NCBI RefSeq assembly: GCF_001522545.3
Contig: NC_031768.1
Location: forward strand, 99,608,214 to 99,672,213
Direction: 5' to 3'
DNA from: Parus major
Lineage: Eukaryota; Chordata; Aves; Passeriformes; Paridae
DNA: 64,000 nt
The position numbers and the translations under genes are program-made. The notes beneath the pieces are model-generated. The model searched no databases and was not told the DNA's origin. It was given only the letters and a program-made list of their open reading frames with translations. Below, one piece after another: positions 12,161 through 23,878 of this stretch; the stretch's first letter is position 1; each line of letters opens with the position of its first letter.

Positions 12161-15100
12161 GCTCTTTTACTTCTCTTTTTCCTTTCAAAAAGGCAAAACA
12201 ATAGAAAGTAAGCCCATAAGGAGCTGAATAAACATAAGCAGACCCATGCAACATCTGACATCAACACAAATAAGGAAGAGAATGTGGAAGACCAAGGAAA
12301 AGAAGGATTAGTAGTAAATTATTTTAGACAGTGACAATAATTAAAAAATGCTAATCTTTATAAAGTAGCAGTTAACAAAATACTTTTGACAGTTCTCTAA
12401 AACACAAGAAAGCTCTTATTTGCTAGGGTTTCTCAAAATTCTGTGTTGCATGCTCATGCTCCCAGAACATTCACAGTAAGTCTGAAAACATGGCCCCTCA
12501 GCCTGAGTTCATGTCATTTTTTCTTCAATACTGATTTCAATTTTGCTACATTGATATTTTAATCAAATCTTGCAAATCATTGCCAACAATTCCTGATAGC
12601 CTGAAGAATCACACAGCATCCATTTTAGATTCTTAAAATTTACTTTAGTCATCCACACAATTTGGTGCCTTAGTGCCAGTAGTTCTGGTAGCCTTTTTGT
12701 TTGTTTGCTTGCTTGTTTTCTTTGTTTGCCTATTTGGTGTTTTCTGTTTTCTTTAGAGACCTAAATTTAAAAGTATTCCTTCCTTTGTAATTGAAATTGT
12801 AATTATTGGTTGATTATAACTTCAATTGACTTGTGGCTCCTGGACATCAAGCTGATAAAAGCAGAGTACCTACACCTCAGGTGTGCATGTGAGTATAGGT
12901 GTTCTTTTTCAGTGACTTATGCAATAGCAGCTTTTACAGACCAGCAAAAATACTCATGGCTAGATCACTCACTGTTGTGAATGAGTGTTTTAAGGTCACT
13001 CCTTAAGAATCATTGGCATAATAATCATCAAAAGCAGGTTTAAGATAAAAGTGAATTCCTGACAAAGATCATTGGCAAGGTTCAACCTGATAATTAAAGC
13101 ACACAGAGAAAAATCAGACTAACATCTAAAATCAACTAACCTAAACCCCAAATCACCAAAAATTATCTATGGGGAGGGTTCAGTGTGGGGGAGGGTGAGT
13201 AAAGTATAGGAAAGGGTAAGGATAAAAAGAATGAAGGGACACCACCTGTTCAGTCATAAGGTGGAAATCCCCCCTCCCCTGCCAAACATAGCCCCAGACT
13301 TAACCAACAGTTTAGGCCTAAAAGTTTAACGGCACTTAAGCTTAACAACACTGAATCAATAGCTTAAGTTAAATAATAACACATTCTAGGAATTTCCTGT
13401 AAGCACAAGAGTAACTCATTTATAGGTCTGACCTTCTTAAGAATTTCAGAGAGCAACACTCACAGCACATTTGCTATAGCAGACTCCCACTTGCACACAC
13501 ACAGACCTAAAGAGCACATACAAGGTATATTCCTGTGAAAAATTCTCATTAGGCTAAGTGGAAGACTCATGTTGGATGGCTTTGCACCTTCCCAGTGAGC
13601 AGAGAGCTGAGCCTTGGAGAGTGTGGGGATATCAGCTACTGCATCCCAAGAGAGCTCAAAGCATCCATTTAGGACCACTGCTTACAGGATCTCACGGCTT
13701 TAACCATCATAACTTTCCATCATGCCTGGAATGTGGGTTGGAAACCGTCTCTGAGTGATTGATAACAAAAATATTCCCCTTGTGCTGTTATTCAGGGAAG
13801 GAAACTAAGTTTCCATGGCTTTTGGTTAAAACTCAGGAGCTTGTTAGACAGCATTAATTCCTGTGGGCAGGCAGTGTTTCTGATAAGCTCAAGAGAGGCT
13901 GACCCCATGTGCTGTACATCAAATTCAAGGCCTAATGAGCATTTCTGGGATCACAGTGCTGACAAGGCATGGGAAAGGGAAGATTCATCCCCACAGCCTC
14001 TTATACTACAGTCCCAGAAAAGGGAGTGGAGATGCCCCAAGTTGTGTGTGGACCTCTGTATGTGTGTATCTGTGCATGCACCTGTGTGTGAGAGACAAGG
14101 AACTCTTTGGGATTTGGGTATTTATTAACATCATGTAAGCAGCCAGAATGGAAAGTTCCTTTCAGGATTCTTTATTCTGTAACTCATATTGATCCTAAAG
14201 TCATAGCTCACTGTTTGCTAGCTAATTGCACGTCATTAGTAAATCAATAAAACCACTTTGATCCTGGTTTGCTTTAATTATATAAAATGAGAAGCTTTTC
14301 CCTGTGATAACTGAGCTATAGTATCTTAAACTCACATACCTGAAGATCAGTTAAGAAGTCTTAAACAAAGATAAAGAGGAAATTGAAACTGAGGCAAAAA
14401 GTTCAGACTAAGTATTTTGGAGACCCACATCATTGGTCTTTAAATAGATGTTCTTTTTCCTAGAGATATTCCACTGCCTGCTACTGGAGTACAATGTTCA
14501 TATTGTAAAGCCATAGAAGCCAACAATATAAACCAGAAGTTTACTCTATGATTTTGGAATAAATATAAAATTTTTGAATTACTAAAGGAAGAAGTATGGG
14601 GTCCTGATCTTGAATCTGCTACCCTTACTATGAAAATGAACCACCAAAAAATGAAACCATAGCACAAAAACCTAAACAGAACGAATAAACCTTGCAACTA
14701 ATGTTTCCTAAGTTCAGGATTCTTAAACTTCATAGCACTGGAGGAAATTAGATTTCTGAAACAAAGCATACATAAAACAAGAGGTGGCAAAGCAAAGTTA
14801 GGAGTTTGAAGCTGCAAAACTTCCAATCATATTTCACTTAATTTTGCACCCCCAGGACAAATATGAACTGTTTCTGTTGAAGCTATCCTAAGAAAACTGA
14901 ATGGCAAAAAAATAATGCTGCAATTTTACCCTATTTTTCCCCTGAATAACTGCCTTTCAGCTTGTGATCCCTTAACCACAGGGTAAAATAACCTTTCCTT
15001 GTGACAAATTGCTAAAATTTCTAGGATAACAGCGCATGTTAATATGAAGATAATTTTTTTTAACTATTCATCATTTCCTTTATGGATTTAGATGATATAC

Positions 15101-15960
15101 GGCTGCAGTACCGTGTGAGTTCCACTGAATTGTAATCATTTGAGCATTGTTCAGCTACAACTTAAGACGTGCACAGTTTCTTAGTCACAATTATGTAGTG
15201 TTTGTGTAGAGAGAAAGCAGTTCATATATTTTGTGTACCAAAATATATATAACCAAGAGGACATTTGCTCCAGGGATACCGTAACATAAGGTATTTTAAT
15301 AAGTCAATTAAATCAGTTTGCAACCCTCAGATACAAAAATCTTTGTTTTTTTTCACTATCATAAACACACTCTTCACTGGACTGTCAGATTCATAACCTG
15401 TGGATATGGGTCTGCAAGGATACACGGAACATCTGAACTCCAAAACAACATTTGTATCTTCAAAGAAGTAATAAAGTCCATGAGTTATTAAGAGGGATAT
15501 ATAAACAACCTTGCAAATAAACTGGGAAAGATTAGTCTTTCTTTGGAAAATAAAGAACTCCAAGAAGGAAATATGTTGTGATGTTTCCTTATAGAGATCA
15601 TCAGTGAGGGCAATTTACTGCTGCTAAAGCACACAAACCAAGAGAAACACTTATTTAATTTTTAAATTTTAATATCATTTTTTAAATGTTATCCTTCTAC
15701 CTTTTCATGACTCGGCTTTAAAAAAAGTTTTAGCCTTTTTTGGTGGTTTCACATTGACTGACATTTGGAGGAGAAGTAAGAAAGCACCCATGGAAGTGAT
15801 TTCTTTGAAAGAAGCTGCTGGGAGCTTCCTCTGCACCTGGGACAGGCCAAGAGCTGGTTCCTTCTGAGAACTGACAACATTTTGAACCATTTAGAAATCA
15901 AATCCGCCTCTGTGATATCCACATTTAAAACCCACAAACCTGGGAATTCTCTCTCTTTGG
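12161..15960. other. AT-rich unique DNA, no gene recognised
   Basis: Contains a TTTG/CTTG-rich patch at about 12695-12735 and a G-run cluster at 13171-13195. A homeobox-type AT-rich stretch lies near 14215-14285. Open frames are short and show no recognisable domains. Confidence 0.55.
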
Positions 15961-15964
15961 TTCC

Positions 15965-16300
15965 AGCATTGAAAGGTAACAGCGCTCTGGGGAAGCCGGC
16001 CCTGCTCCCTCACAGCCTGTGCAGCCTGGGGGAAGCCGGGCAGGGTCCCAGCAGCTCCCGGGTGAGGGATGGAGGCTGTGGGGTCCCGGTCCCAGCCCCA
16101 GGCTGGGCCAGGCCATGGCTGCTGACACCTTGCTGACACTGTGCCCACCCCACCCCAGCCCACACCGACGGCTCCAGGCTGAGCCCCCCGTGCCAGCGGC
16201 TCCCGGGCAGAGGGAGTGGGCCAGCACGGCATGATATCCATCATCAGGACTGCTTTGGCCACTGCCTACGGCCATCTGCAGGCCTGGCAAGATTTAACCC
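15965..16300. other. Isolated GC-rich, CpG-containing block
   Basis: A block of roughly 300 bp that is sharply richer in G+C than the surrounding DNA. It contains about ten CpG dinucleotides between 15980 and 16230. Several overlapping open frames of 70-123 codons exist on both strands, as expected when stop codons become rare in GC-rich sequence; none shows a recognisable domain. It lies just left of the minus-strand LTR at 16341. It could be a small CpG island, an unnamed repeat or a retrocopy fragment. I cannot decide from sequence alone. Confidence 0.4.
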
Positions 16301-16433
16301 TTTCAGTGCACAGATGAGACCTACAGACCATGATTCTTCCTGTTATAAATAAATCCATTAAATTGTAACAATAATAATTTTTATTAATAAATTTGTAAAA
16401 AATAAGTTTTGGGACAGCCACAATTAAAGGCAA

Positions 16434-16453
16434 CGCCGAGCCCGGGGTCGGCG
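16434..16453 (-). other. GC-rich near-palindrome in LTR R region
   Basis: CGCCGAGCCCGGGGTCGGCG is nearly its own reverse complement. It lies between the TATA box and the polyadenylation signal of the minus-strand LTR and would form a strong hairpin in the R-region RNA. Confidence 0.6.
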
Positions 16454-16526
16454 CCGGGTGAACCCTGAACCAGTCTCTGCCGCACTGATTCCCCCAAGTT
16501 CACCAACTGTCTATTGGAGTGCCAAG

Positions 16527-16533
16527 TTTTATA
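16527..16533 (-). promoter_or_regulatory. TATA box of minus-strand LTR
   Basis: TATAAAA on the minus strand, in the context CTGTATAAAACTTGGC. The spacing to the downstream polyadenylation signal suits an LTR U3/R layout. Confidence 0.55.
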
Positions 16534-17025
16534 CAGATTTTTCAGTCTGAGGCCATGCAGTCTCAGTTTTTTTCGCTGTGATGTGTTGTTATATATTCAG
16601 AATTTAGATGCTGAACTGCTGATGAGGTTTTCTGGGAAGGGGATTAGGTCTGAGAGGATTTTCGGGAAGCAGTCCTTGAGATGTAGAATTTTTCTGAGAT
16701 TTTCTCAGAAGGGGATGGAATCTGAGTGGTTTTTTTTCTCTCTTTCAGGAGACCAACATTAAGATGCTCGGTCAACCTAATCATTGTCACGTGCTGATCA
16801 CCGAATTGTTAGTGGCTCGTCTCTTCTGAGTGGATTTGTTTCTCTCCTTGTGCCCCCTTTTTCCTTTTACAAACAGTCCTGAGCTCTCTGTTGTTGTGGC
16901 AATCCTTGGATTGCTCAAGTTTTTATGCATTGTGCTTGAGTTAGTTTTATGAACTATACACGCAAATTATATCAAAAAAATACACATATTACATTTCCTA
17001 GAGAGAAAAGGACAAAATGGGGACA

Positions 17026-17872
17026 TGTAGAAGACAATGTGAAAACAATGAGGTCAGTAAAGAAAGAGTCAAGCCCTAGATGGAAGGTGAATGAGGAGAT
17101 GCCTTAGTGTTGGGCTGAAAAATTCTTTTGTTCGGGCCATAGAGATGGGCAGTGATATACTGAAATATCTCCTTTAATTCATGAGAGTATGGGGGGATGA
17201 AGCACTCAAACTGTAGATGTGAGCAGAGGCATCCATTGATGAAGCCAAGCAGATGTTGGAGTAGTTGTGATCCCATGAGATGATGGAACAGAGAATGAAA
17301 AGTGAGAGTTGATGGAGATACTTGGGCACCCAGGAAGAAAAAGAGAAAACCTCTGTTCCCAGAGATGATCACAGAGACAGATGAAGAGAATCTTTGCCTT
17401 TGAACAACTCATCCTTAAAATAATACCCCATGAGTTCATGGCCCATGGACACACCTCTAGGAGGGCTGTGAAAATGGGAGAAATTTCACAATGCATAACT
17501 TTTTCTGGGCAGCTGCTATTAGTGGAAATGAAAAGCCATGAGAGAACTGTTTCTTGTGGAGAAGTCTCCATGGCATGACAAGAGAAAACTCCTCTCTCTA
17601 CAAGAACTGATGAAAGACTATTGTATAGTTGGTACTGATTTAACATCCCAGGTTTTATCTCTATGTTGTCAGTTGGGAAAGGAAAAGAAGTTGGGCAGGG
17701 GGAGGAAAGATGTTTGGGAGGTTTTATACTGATGCTTCTTATTCTTGTAGTCCTGTTAAAGTTTCTTTATACCTTTTTAGTTTTAAGCCTGTTTTGCCCT
17801 TCTCCTAATCCATATCTCACAGCAAGAGATGAGTACGTGCACTGGTGATTTTAGCCAGATCTAAACCCACCA
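17026..17872 (+). mobile_element. Probable ERV LTR or ERV-derived segment
   Basis: The segment runs from TGTAGAAG to TAAACCCACCACA and reads like a long avian ERV LTR: purine-rich at the start, then a long non-coding middle, then a T-rich stretch and a CCACCACA end. No clear AATAAA or target duplication was found, and the left end could equally be at 17039 (TGTGAAAAC). Overlapping open frames of up to 146 codons occur on both strands but have no recognisable domain. The call rests mainly on general resemblance to passerine LTRs, so confidence is moderate. Confidence 0.4.
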
Positions 17873-18783
17873 CACCCTTAAAACTCATCCATAATTTTAA
17901 GGTGTTCTATAGGTAAAGATGTGATGCTTCATATAACAGGACCCTGGGTCACTCTTGCAGAATCTATTTCTCTAGACCATTCTTCCTGGAAATCCTCTGA
18001 TTTAACAAAAAGCATTACTCCCACAGAAGAGGCACAGGCTGAAAAACAGAAGGCAAAATCCACCATGGTTTCCTTTCCTATTTTTAGCATATGGGCTAGC
18101 TGCCTATTATCCTACCAAATGGATCTCAGAGGGTCTCCATAATCCAAAAGCTGTAAGGAATGCAGAAAGTATTCCCATGACTTGGTACCTATTGTGAGAA
18201 GGCATCCAGGAAAATGAATGGAGAAACAAAGATCAGATATTCTCTGATTCCTTGTTGAAATAACTGGCTGAGATGGAAGCATCCATTGTGTTCACACTGA
18301 GATTGAACTGTCCATAAATCATAAATATTCTGTTCCAGGCACCGGCAATAATAGAAAATTATTCACAATTTCAGCATCAGGAAATTAAAAAACTAATGAA
18401 AATTCACAGTGTGGGGCACAGAAAACCCCAGAACACTACAGTCTGAAAAGGCCGACAAACAAGCCAAACAATAGTTTAACCCTCTTCCTTCATATAATTG
18501 ACTTTGAATTGAATCAGAATAATTTTGACTCAAGAATATTCAATGTGATAATTATTATGTCCAAATAAAAATGGGTGAACAAACTAGGATAACTTGAATG
18601 TTTTCATAAACCCAGCAGAAATGTGCAAAAGGAAGAATAGGAAAAGGGTGTCCACACTAAATTGATTGTCCTAAGAATTTACAGAACGTGATTTTCTGAA
18701 ATACAAAATTGTCAGCAAGAGATAGAACTTCATCAAATATACATTCTTAGAAAATAAAATTAATGTCTTCCTAAGGGGAATAA
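17873..18783. other. No gene recognised; possible ERV-internal DNA
   Basis: Follows the LTR-like segment. One open frame (17921-18142) resembles ordinary protein in composition, but I recognise no retroviral motif. I see no primer binding site directly after 17872. Confidence 0.35.
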
Positions 18784-18793
18784 AATAATAATA

Positions 18794-18847
<54 letters not shown>

Positions 18848-18848
18848 G
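18784..18848 (+). repeat. (AAT)n microsatellite
   Basis: About twenty trinucleotide units, interrupted twice by GAT-type variants near 18799 and 18805. On the minus strand it produces an artificial polytyrosine frame. Confidence 0.95.
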
Positions 18849-21800
18849 TAACCAACCAAACAAACACCAAAATGGCAACAAAAAAACTAATGCAAAATAG
18901 AAAACCTCTTTAGCTGGATCAGATGCTTTTTGCACCTTAAAACAACTTCAATATAGCAAACATAGCTATATGGTTATCTCTTTCTGATACTTTTAGTCTC
19001 ACTTCCATTTAAATAAAAAATAGAAAATGAACAGTATAAGCCAAACACTCCAATTGAATTATAAGAGCATTGCAAGATATTTTAAATTTAAATACATATC
19101 TTCAATCTCTTCTAAAAATAATACTTTCAATCTTTTGAAAGAAATGTTGAAACCCAGACAAAAGAAATTTAAAAGGACCAGGGGAAAGATAAGAAAATTA
19201 ATATGATGAGAACATGGAAGACAGAAAACATAGCCTGAAACAGCCAATGAGATCAGTGAGGTGAAAGACAATCTCATTACAAATCCGCAGTCCCCTATAA
19301 GGATTTATGTCATATTTGGACAGGTTTCTTAAATAAGTCATGCCTCAGTTCTCCACTCCTTAAATGAGAAACTAAATGCCTTCTTTTCAGGGATTAAAAA
19401 AGTTAGGATATTATAATTAATACTGTGGAAGTACTTGGAAGTTACCAAGCTACTCAAAGTATTGCTATCTTTATGCATGCCATAGCAGTCCATCAGCATG
19501 CAATACAAACTATCTGCTGTAATTATAGGAGAATGGGGAATAACAAACACAGAACTGGGGACAATCTGCTATGATGATAAATACAACCAAATCAGCTAAA
19601 TAAATAATAACAAGAAAAAGAAGTAGTGTAATCAGTAAGCAAAGTAAGCAGAGATCATTTAGAGATACACTAAAGATACATTTAGAGATACATTAAAATG
19701 CCCAACTCTTCCTCCTCCCTTCCTCCACAGTTGTCTGAAAGCACAGGCACACTGACACTTCCAGTCATGAGGCAGACTCATGTATCTCATGACTGCAGCC
19801 TACATATGAAAATAAAAGCAAATAGCCATACTTTACTTATTAGCATAGTACTTCAAGAGTAAAAGGCTCTCCGATTTGACAGAGACATGGCATCTTCCAT
19901 AAATCAAAGCAAAGGTAGAATCAGTCTTACGTGTGTGCTGGCTTCTTTGTGCCACCCAGTGGTTTCGACTAATACACCTTTCAGTGCAGGTGCAAAACCA
20001 TCTGTCAGTGAATGATAAACAATTTGAATTTCAATTCAAATAAATAACTGACTAAATAACCTGAGAGCCATAATATCAGGTAAACATAAACAGAGGATAA
20101 AAGCAAAAACAGAGGTAACCTCAAGTTTACCTCTGGAGGAGAGCTTAAGGCGTATTGCATATATGTCCTGACTGTTATTTTAGAAAAAAGGACAGGTCAA
20201 CATATCATTTCCCACCTGACTTCCAAGGTCCTCTCTATTATAGTTTTATTCCATACTAAGTTGGTGAAACTTAGTATTTCAAGAAAGAAAGCGATATTAC
20301 AGATGCCTTACATATATCATTTTCCATAGGCAGTTTAAAACAATGTCTCAGAAGTATAGATCTAGAGAAGATGATAAAAACTAAGTTATGTTCAAAAAAG
20401 AAAAAAAAATCCAGTCTTTTAGTATACATTATTGTGCAAAGATTAATACAGCCATGGTTTAAGAGTGACTGTCAGATTTCCACATAATGCTTTGGCCTAC
20501 TTTCTAAAGAACATTATCTGGCCACAGAAAGACTCTGAGATTTGAGCTGTTTTGAAAATCTGACTCAATATAGTTGCTCTCAGAGAGAAGAACATAAACA
20601 AAATTAACTTATTTACAGTCTGAAACAAACTGCAATCAAATGCAGAGTGAGAGATCTATTCATTACAACCCAGCTGCATTCACTTTCATTATATCTGAAT
20701 TTACCTGATTGCTTGTATAATTCCATTGTTCAAAGATAGTTGAATTATAAGCATTAAGAAAGGCAAAGACTTTGATGCTATAAATAAGAAAAATCAAATG
20801 GAGTGCTACATCAGACCAAATTTTTCATATCACATTAGAAAATTGCATTCATCTGTCGTTTGAAAAAAAAAAAAAAAGCTGGTAAGTTTGTTTCCTCATT
20901 ATAGTTAGATAACGAGATAGATATTGGGGGTAGTTTCAATTTTCATTTTTATACTCAAGAAAATATTTCCTTAACAATGCTGTGCCTGTACTAGAACAAG
21001 TGAATAGCACAGATTACCACTCAGGTTTTTTGCTATCTGAAGCATCACTCTCTTAACCAACTCCAGACACGGTCTCAAGAAATAGGTGAAGCCAGTGTTT
21101 TTTATTTTCATTTTGTGGAGGAGTCAATTGACTTGAAATGATAGCAGGCCTGAAGAAAGTAAAGGTACAGCACAAACTTACTATTTTCACTCCAGAGAGT
21201 TTTAAAGCATTTAGCATAACTCATGCTGTTATTTTATACAAAAGTAGTAGTAATTAAAGTGTCAGTAGAAGAGGGGGCTCAGCTGATAAAGTGGCAGCAT
21301 GAATAGAAATAAACAAAGAATTAGAGTTACTAATCTTCTGTTGCTTTTAGTGAATTCATTTGGATTTTTGATGGATTTCATGTCCATTTTAGGCCCTATT
21401 TTTCATAAACAGTAAGTCTGGCCCCAGCTCTAATTCTGAATACAGCCTATTCTGGTTAACTATCTAACCTATTCTTCTGCTAAGGAGAGTGAGAGTGAAG
21501 ACACAAGTGAGTAGTCTTTTCACAGTTTAATTGAAGTAAATTCTCCTTAATTCAAGCCCTTTGTCACAGCTTCACTAATTAACTGCAGAAACAGACTCAA
21601 AGAAGAAGTAGAAAAACCAATTTGGTGGTATGGAAGCTAAACATGAGTCTAAGTTTTCTCTGGTTTTCCTCTAAACTGTGTTTGTCTGATTCTCCTCTGC
21701 TGTCTCTGCATCCACTCTTGTTGGATAGCCCAAAGGGATTTTTCAGTCCAGCTGTCAGTTTGTAGAACTAGGAACAGTCACATTAACTTGTCAGCAAATT

Positions 21801-23100
21801 CCCACTGATTCCTCCAGCAGCAGGTTTTAAATGCACAAACCCCATGAGTTACTACTGCTGAATATAGCTGCACTTTTGTTAGGCTGATCTCGAATGATAT
21901 AACCAGGATTGTTTCAACTCAGGGAACTTTTTTTTTCCCTCTTTAACTAAGTAGCATCCACCAAGTACATTTTAATATTTTAGATTTTTCTTGTAACCTC
22001 TTATACACTTATATGTGTTATTATAATCTGGGACACCTTTGATTGTTTTGCTCATCTCAGATGTAGTGATTCATTATGAGTACATAAGTTTATGTGAGTA
22101 CATTGCTATGATACATGTTCTAACTGGAGATGAGTATTGCCAGTCAGAGGCATCAGGCTTGGTTGTGATTCCTTTTCATTACACTATTCTGGTTTTTGCA
22201 GTTTAGAGGTTAACAAACTGTAAAGATCAATATTGCAGTCTAGTGACTTCTACATTTTTTTCAAAAGCTGCAATATATAATTGAATTCAGAATAATTTCC
22301 TACTAATTCTATACTTTGCAGCTATAACTAGTTTCTAGTCAAGCCCTACAGTCTTCATTCACTCTTAAAATTAGGATAATAAACAACCTCATGAAATACA
22401 CACAATTGCCTTTATAAACTTAGTTCCTTATTAGTGAGAACTGGAGCCTTAGACAAAGCATGCACTTGTCTGTACTCTTAATCCAAAGTACATTTCAAAT
22501 ACTTTAAAGAATAAGTGGGACAAATGTAGCAAGAACTGATAAAACCTTGATGTCACACAAACTGATTTGAAACTTTGCTGATATCTACTGTGTCCTAGAG
22601 TATCTCTACAGAATAACATAATTAATAGAAATTAATAAATTAAATTGATTTTCTCTTAAAAGCTTATGTGCTTATATTAGAAGAAATTCTATAATTAGGT
22701 TCTCCCTCATATGATGTCTCTTTCACAAATTAACTTATTTTCTTTTTCTCTAGACAGAACCCTCACTTGAATTTCTAAGTTATTTTTTCATTTCTGATTC
22801 TCACAGTTCTAAAAGTACCAATTTCCTCCACTACTGAAGATTAAAATATTCATTTTAAAATTGCTAATACAATAAATTGAGTTTTAACATTGCAAAAGGC
22901 CAGACTTCCTGGAATTGAAGGTTTTTGGTTTTGCCTTTTACTTTCCAGGAAGGAAAATCATTACACTGCATCGATATCCAGTGCATTCACAGATTCCTTG
23001 CTTTCTCACATTACTGATATTCTCTCCTAAATGAAGGCACAATAGCTCAGTGCTAGAAATTTCTACAGACCCCTATAGTGGGGAAGTGGAGAGACAGGTA
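18849..23100. other. AT-rich unique DNA, no gene recognised
   Basis: Contains a 15-A run at 20863-20877, a short inverted repeat at 19762-19795 (arms CAGTCATGAG and CTCATGACTG) and a small palindrome near 20022-20041 (ATTTGAATT-TC-AATTCAAAT). Open frames are unusually sparse across 19.6-23.0 kb. No named repeat was recognised. Confidence 0.55.
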
Positions 23101-23109
23101 CAGATGTCT

Positions 23110-23195
23110 TCAGTCATGACAGGACTCCAGGAGTTGGACTCAATGACTCTTGTGGATCCCTTCCAACTCAGTTTATTCTATGATTCAGTGATTCT
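23110..23195 (+). repeat. CR1 LINE 3' end
   Basis: Shows the CR1 3' UTR end: GGAGTTGGACTCAATGACTC, then GGATCCCTTCCAACTCAG, then TTCTATGATTCAGTGATTCT. The start of similarity on the left is not sharp. It lies directly upstream of a second CR1 3' end in the same orientation. Confidence 0.85.
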
Positions 23196-23434
23196 GGGAC
23201 ATTGGGAGAGGTTTGGTTTGGCTATCAGGAGAAAATTTTTCACCCAGAGTGTGTTTGGTCACTGAAACAGGTGCTCTGGGGCAGGGCCACAGCCCCAAGC
23301 CTGATGGAGCTCAGGACAACACTCTCAGACACTTGGTGGGATTGTTGGGCTGTTGTCCAGAGCCAGGAGTTGGACTTGATGATGCTTTTGGATCCCTTCT
23401 GTGATACATAGCATGAATAAATTTGTGCTAAAGT

Positions 23435-23496
23435 TATAATCTCGTCAGATCAGAATCATTGCATATTTCCAGGAAACCACCTTTGACGAGATTATA
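23435..23496. repeat. 13-bp inverted repeat in LTR U3
   Basis: TATAATCTCGTCA at 23435-23447 is the exact reverse complement of TGACGAGATTATA at 23484-23496, with 36 bp between. It lies at the left edge of the U3 tandem repeat. In the second repeat unit the matching stretch is degenerate (TGACAAAATTACA). Confidence 0.9.
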
Positions 23497-23620
23497 GTGA
23501 TATGCACAGAGGCTAGTATGAATATTCGTCTGCAAGAAGTGTATTTCCAGAAAGCCTTTACCTGACAAAATTACAACATATGCACCCAAAACAGGATGAA
23601 TATTCATCTGTAAGAAGTGT
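23465..23620 (+). repeat. ~78-bp tandem duplication in LTR U3
   Basis: Unit 1 begins ATTTCCAGGAAACC at 23465 and unit 2 begins ATTTCCAGAAAGCC at 23543. Both run through ATATGCAC and GAATATTC-TCTG-AAGAAGTGT. A third partial start (TTTCCAATGG) follows at 23621. Tandem U3 repeats often act as enhancers in retroviral LTRs; that role here is inference. Confidence 0.85.
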
Positions 23621-23652
23621 TTTCCAATGGACCCCCAAAAAGCCTGAAAACA

Positions 23653-23659
23653 TATAAAA
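23653..23659 (+). promoter_or_regulatory. LTR TATA box
   Basis: TATAAAA, about 150 bp upstream of the AATAAA signal in the same LTR. Confidence 0.7.
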
Positions 23660-23803
23660 AACACCCCATGACAGTCACAGTTTGTGAAGCACAGCGGAGA
23701 GGTTCTAGAGAAACTCCCCCCCGTCTCACCTGATGCTGCTCGCCTGGCACAGCACCAATCTGATTTTTGCTTATGGCTTCTTACAATTGCATTTTGCTTT
23801 TAG

Positions 23804-23809
23804 AATAAA
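23804..23809 (+). terminator. LTR polyadenylation signal AATAAA
   Basis: AATAAA lying 38 bp before the LTR 3' end, followed by a T-rich stretch. Confidence 0.75.
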
Positions 23810-23878
23810 TTCTTTTTATTAATCAAATTGGCTACTCATTTATAACACCTTCCAACTCAGCATATTCTGTGATTCTGT

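Larger units (their letters stand above)
16341..16993 (-). mobile_element. ERV LTR, minus strand (probable solo LTR)
   Basis: On the minus strand the segment starts TGTAATATGTG and ends TTATAACA, giving TG...CA ends and a short inverted terminus. A TATAAAA box (complement of 16527-16533) is followed by a GC-rich R-like segment and then AATAAA (complement of 16380-16385), about 145 bp downstream of the TATA box. The flanks CTTCC (16336-16340) and TTTCC (16994-16998) could be a 5-bp target duplication with one mismatch. No primer-binding-site-like sequence follows on the left, so it is probably a solo LTR. Boundaries are less certain than for the copies inserted in CR1. Confidence 0.65.
23400..23847 (+). 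mobile_element. Solo ERV LTR inserted in CR1
   Basis: 448 bp, starting TGTGATACATAG and ending TTTATAACA, flanked by perfect 5-bp CCTTC duplications (23395-23399 and 23848-23852). The interrupted CR1 fixes both ends exactly. U3 contains two copies of a ~78-bp tandem repeat (23465-23620) and a 13-bp perfect inverted repeat (23435-23447 with 23484-23496). A TATAAAA box is at 23653-23659 and AATAAA at 23804-23809. There is no internal retroviral sequence, so it is a solo LTR left by recombination between the two LTRs of a provirus. A 5-bp duplication is typical of ERVL-type and some other ERVs; the family is not assigned. Confidence 0.92.
23198..23878 (+). repeat. CR1 LINE 3' end split by a solo LTR
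   Basis: The left part, 23198-23399, carries the CR1 3' region up to GGATCCCTTC. The right part, 23848-23878, resumes with CCTTCCAACTCAG and ends TTCTGTGATTCTGTGG. Joined across the insert, the two parts match the CR1 3' end seen uninterrupted 260 bp upstream. The repeated CCTTC is the target-site duplication made by the LTR insertion. CR1 is therefore older than the LTR. Confidence 0.92.

Noticed and set aside
11818..12267. 149-codon phenylalanine-rich frame, minus strand
   Set aside because: Its central part is the (GAAAAAA)n repeat; the rest has no recognisable domain.
15891..16290. Overlapping 121- and 123-codon minus-strand frames
   Set aside because: They lie in a GC-rich block where stops are rare on all frames, overlap each other in different frames and show no domain.
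18671..18859. Tyrosine-rich 62-codon frame, minus strand
   Set aside because: It is the translated (AAT)n microsatellite.
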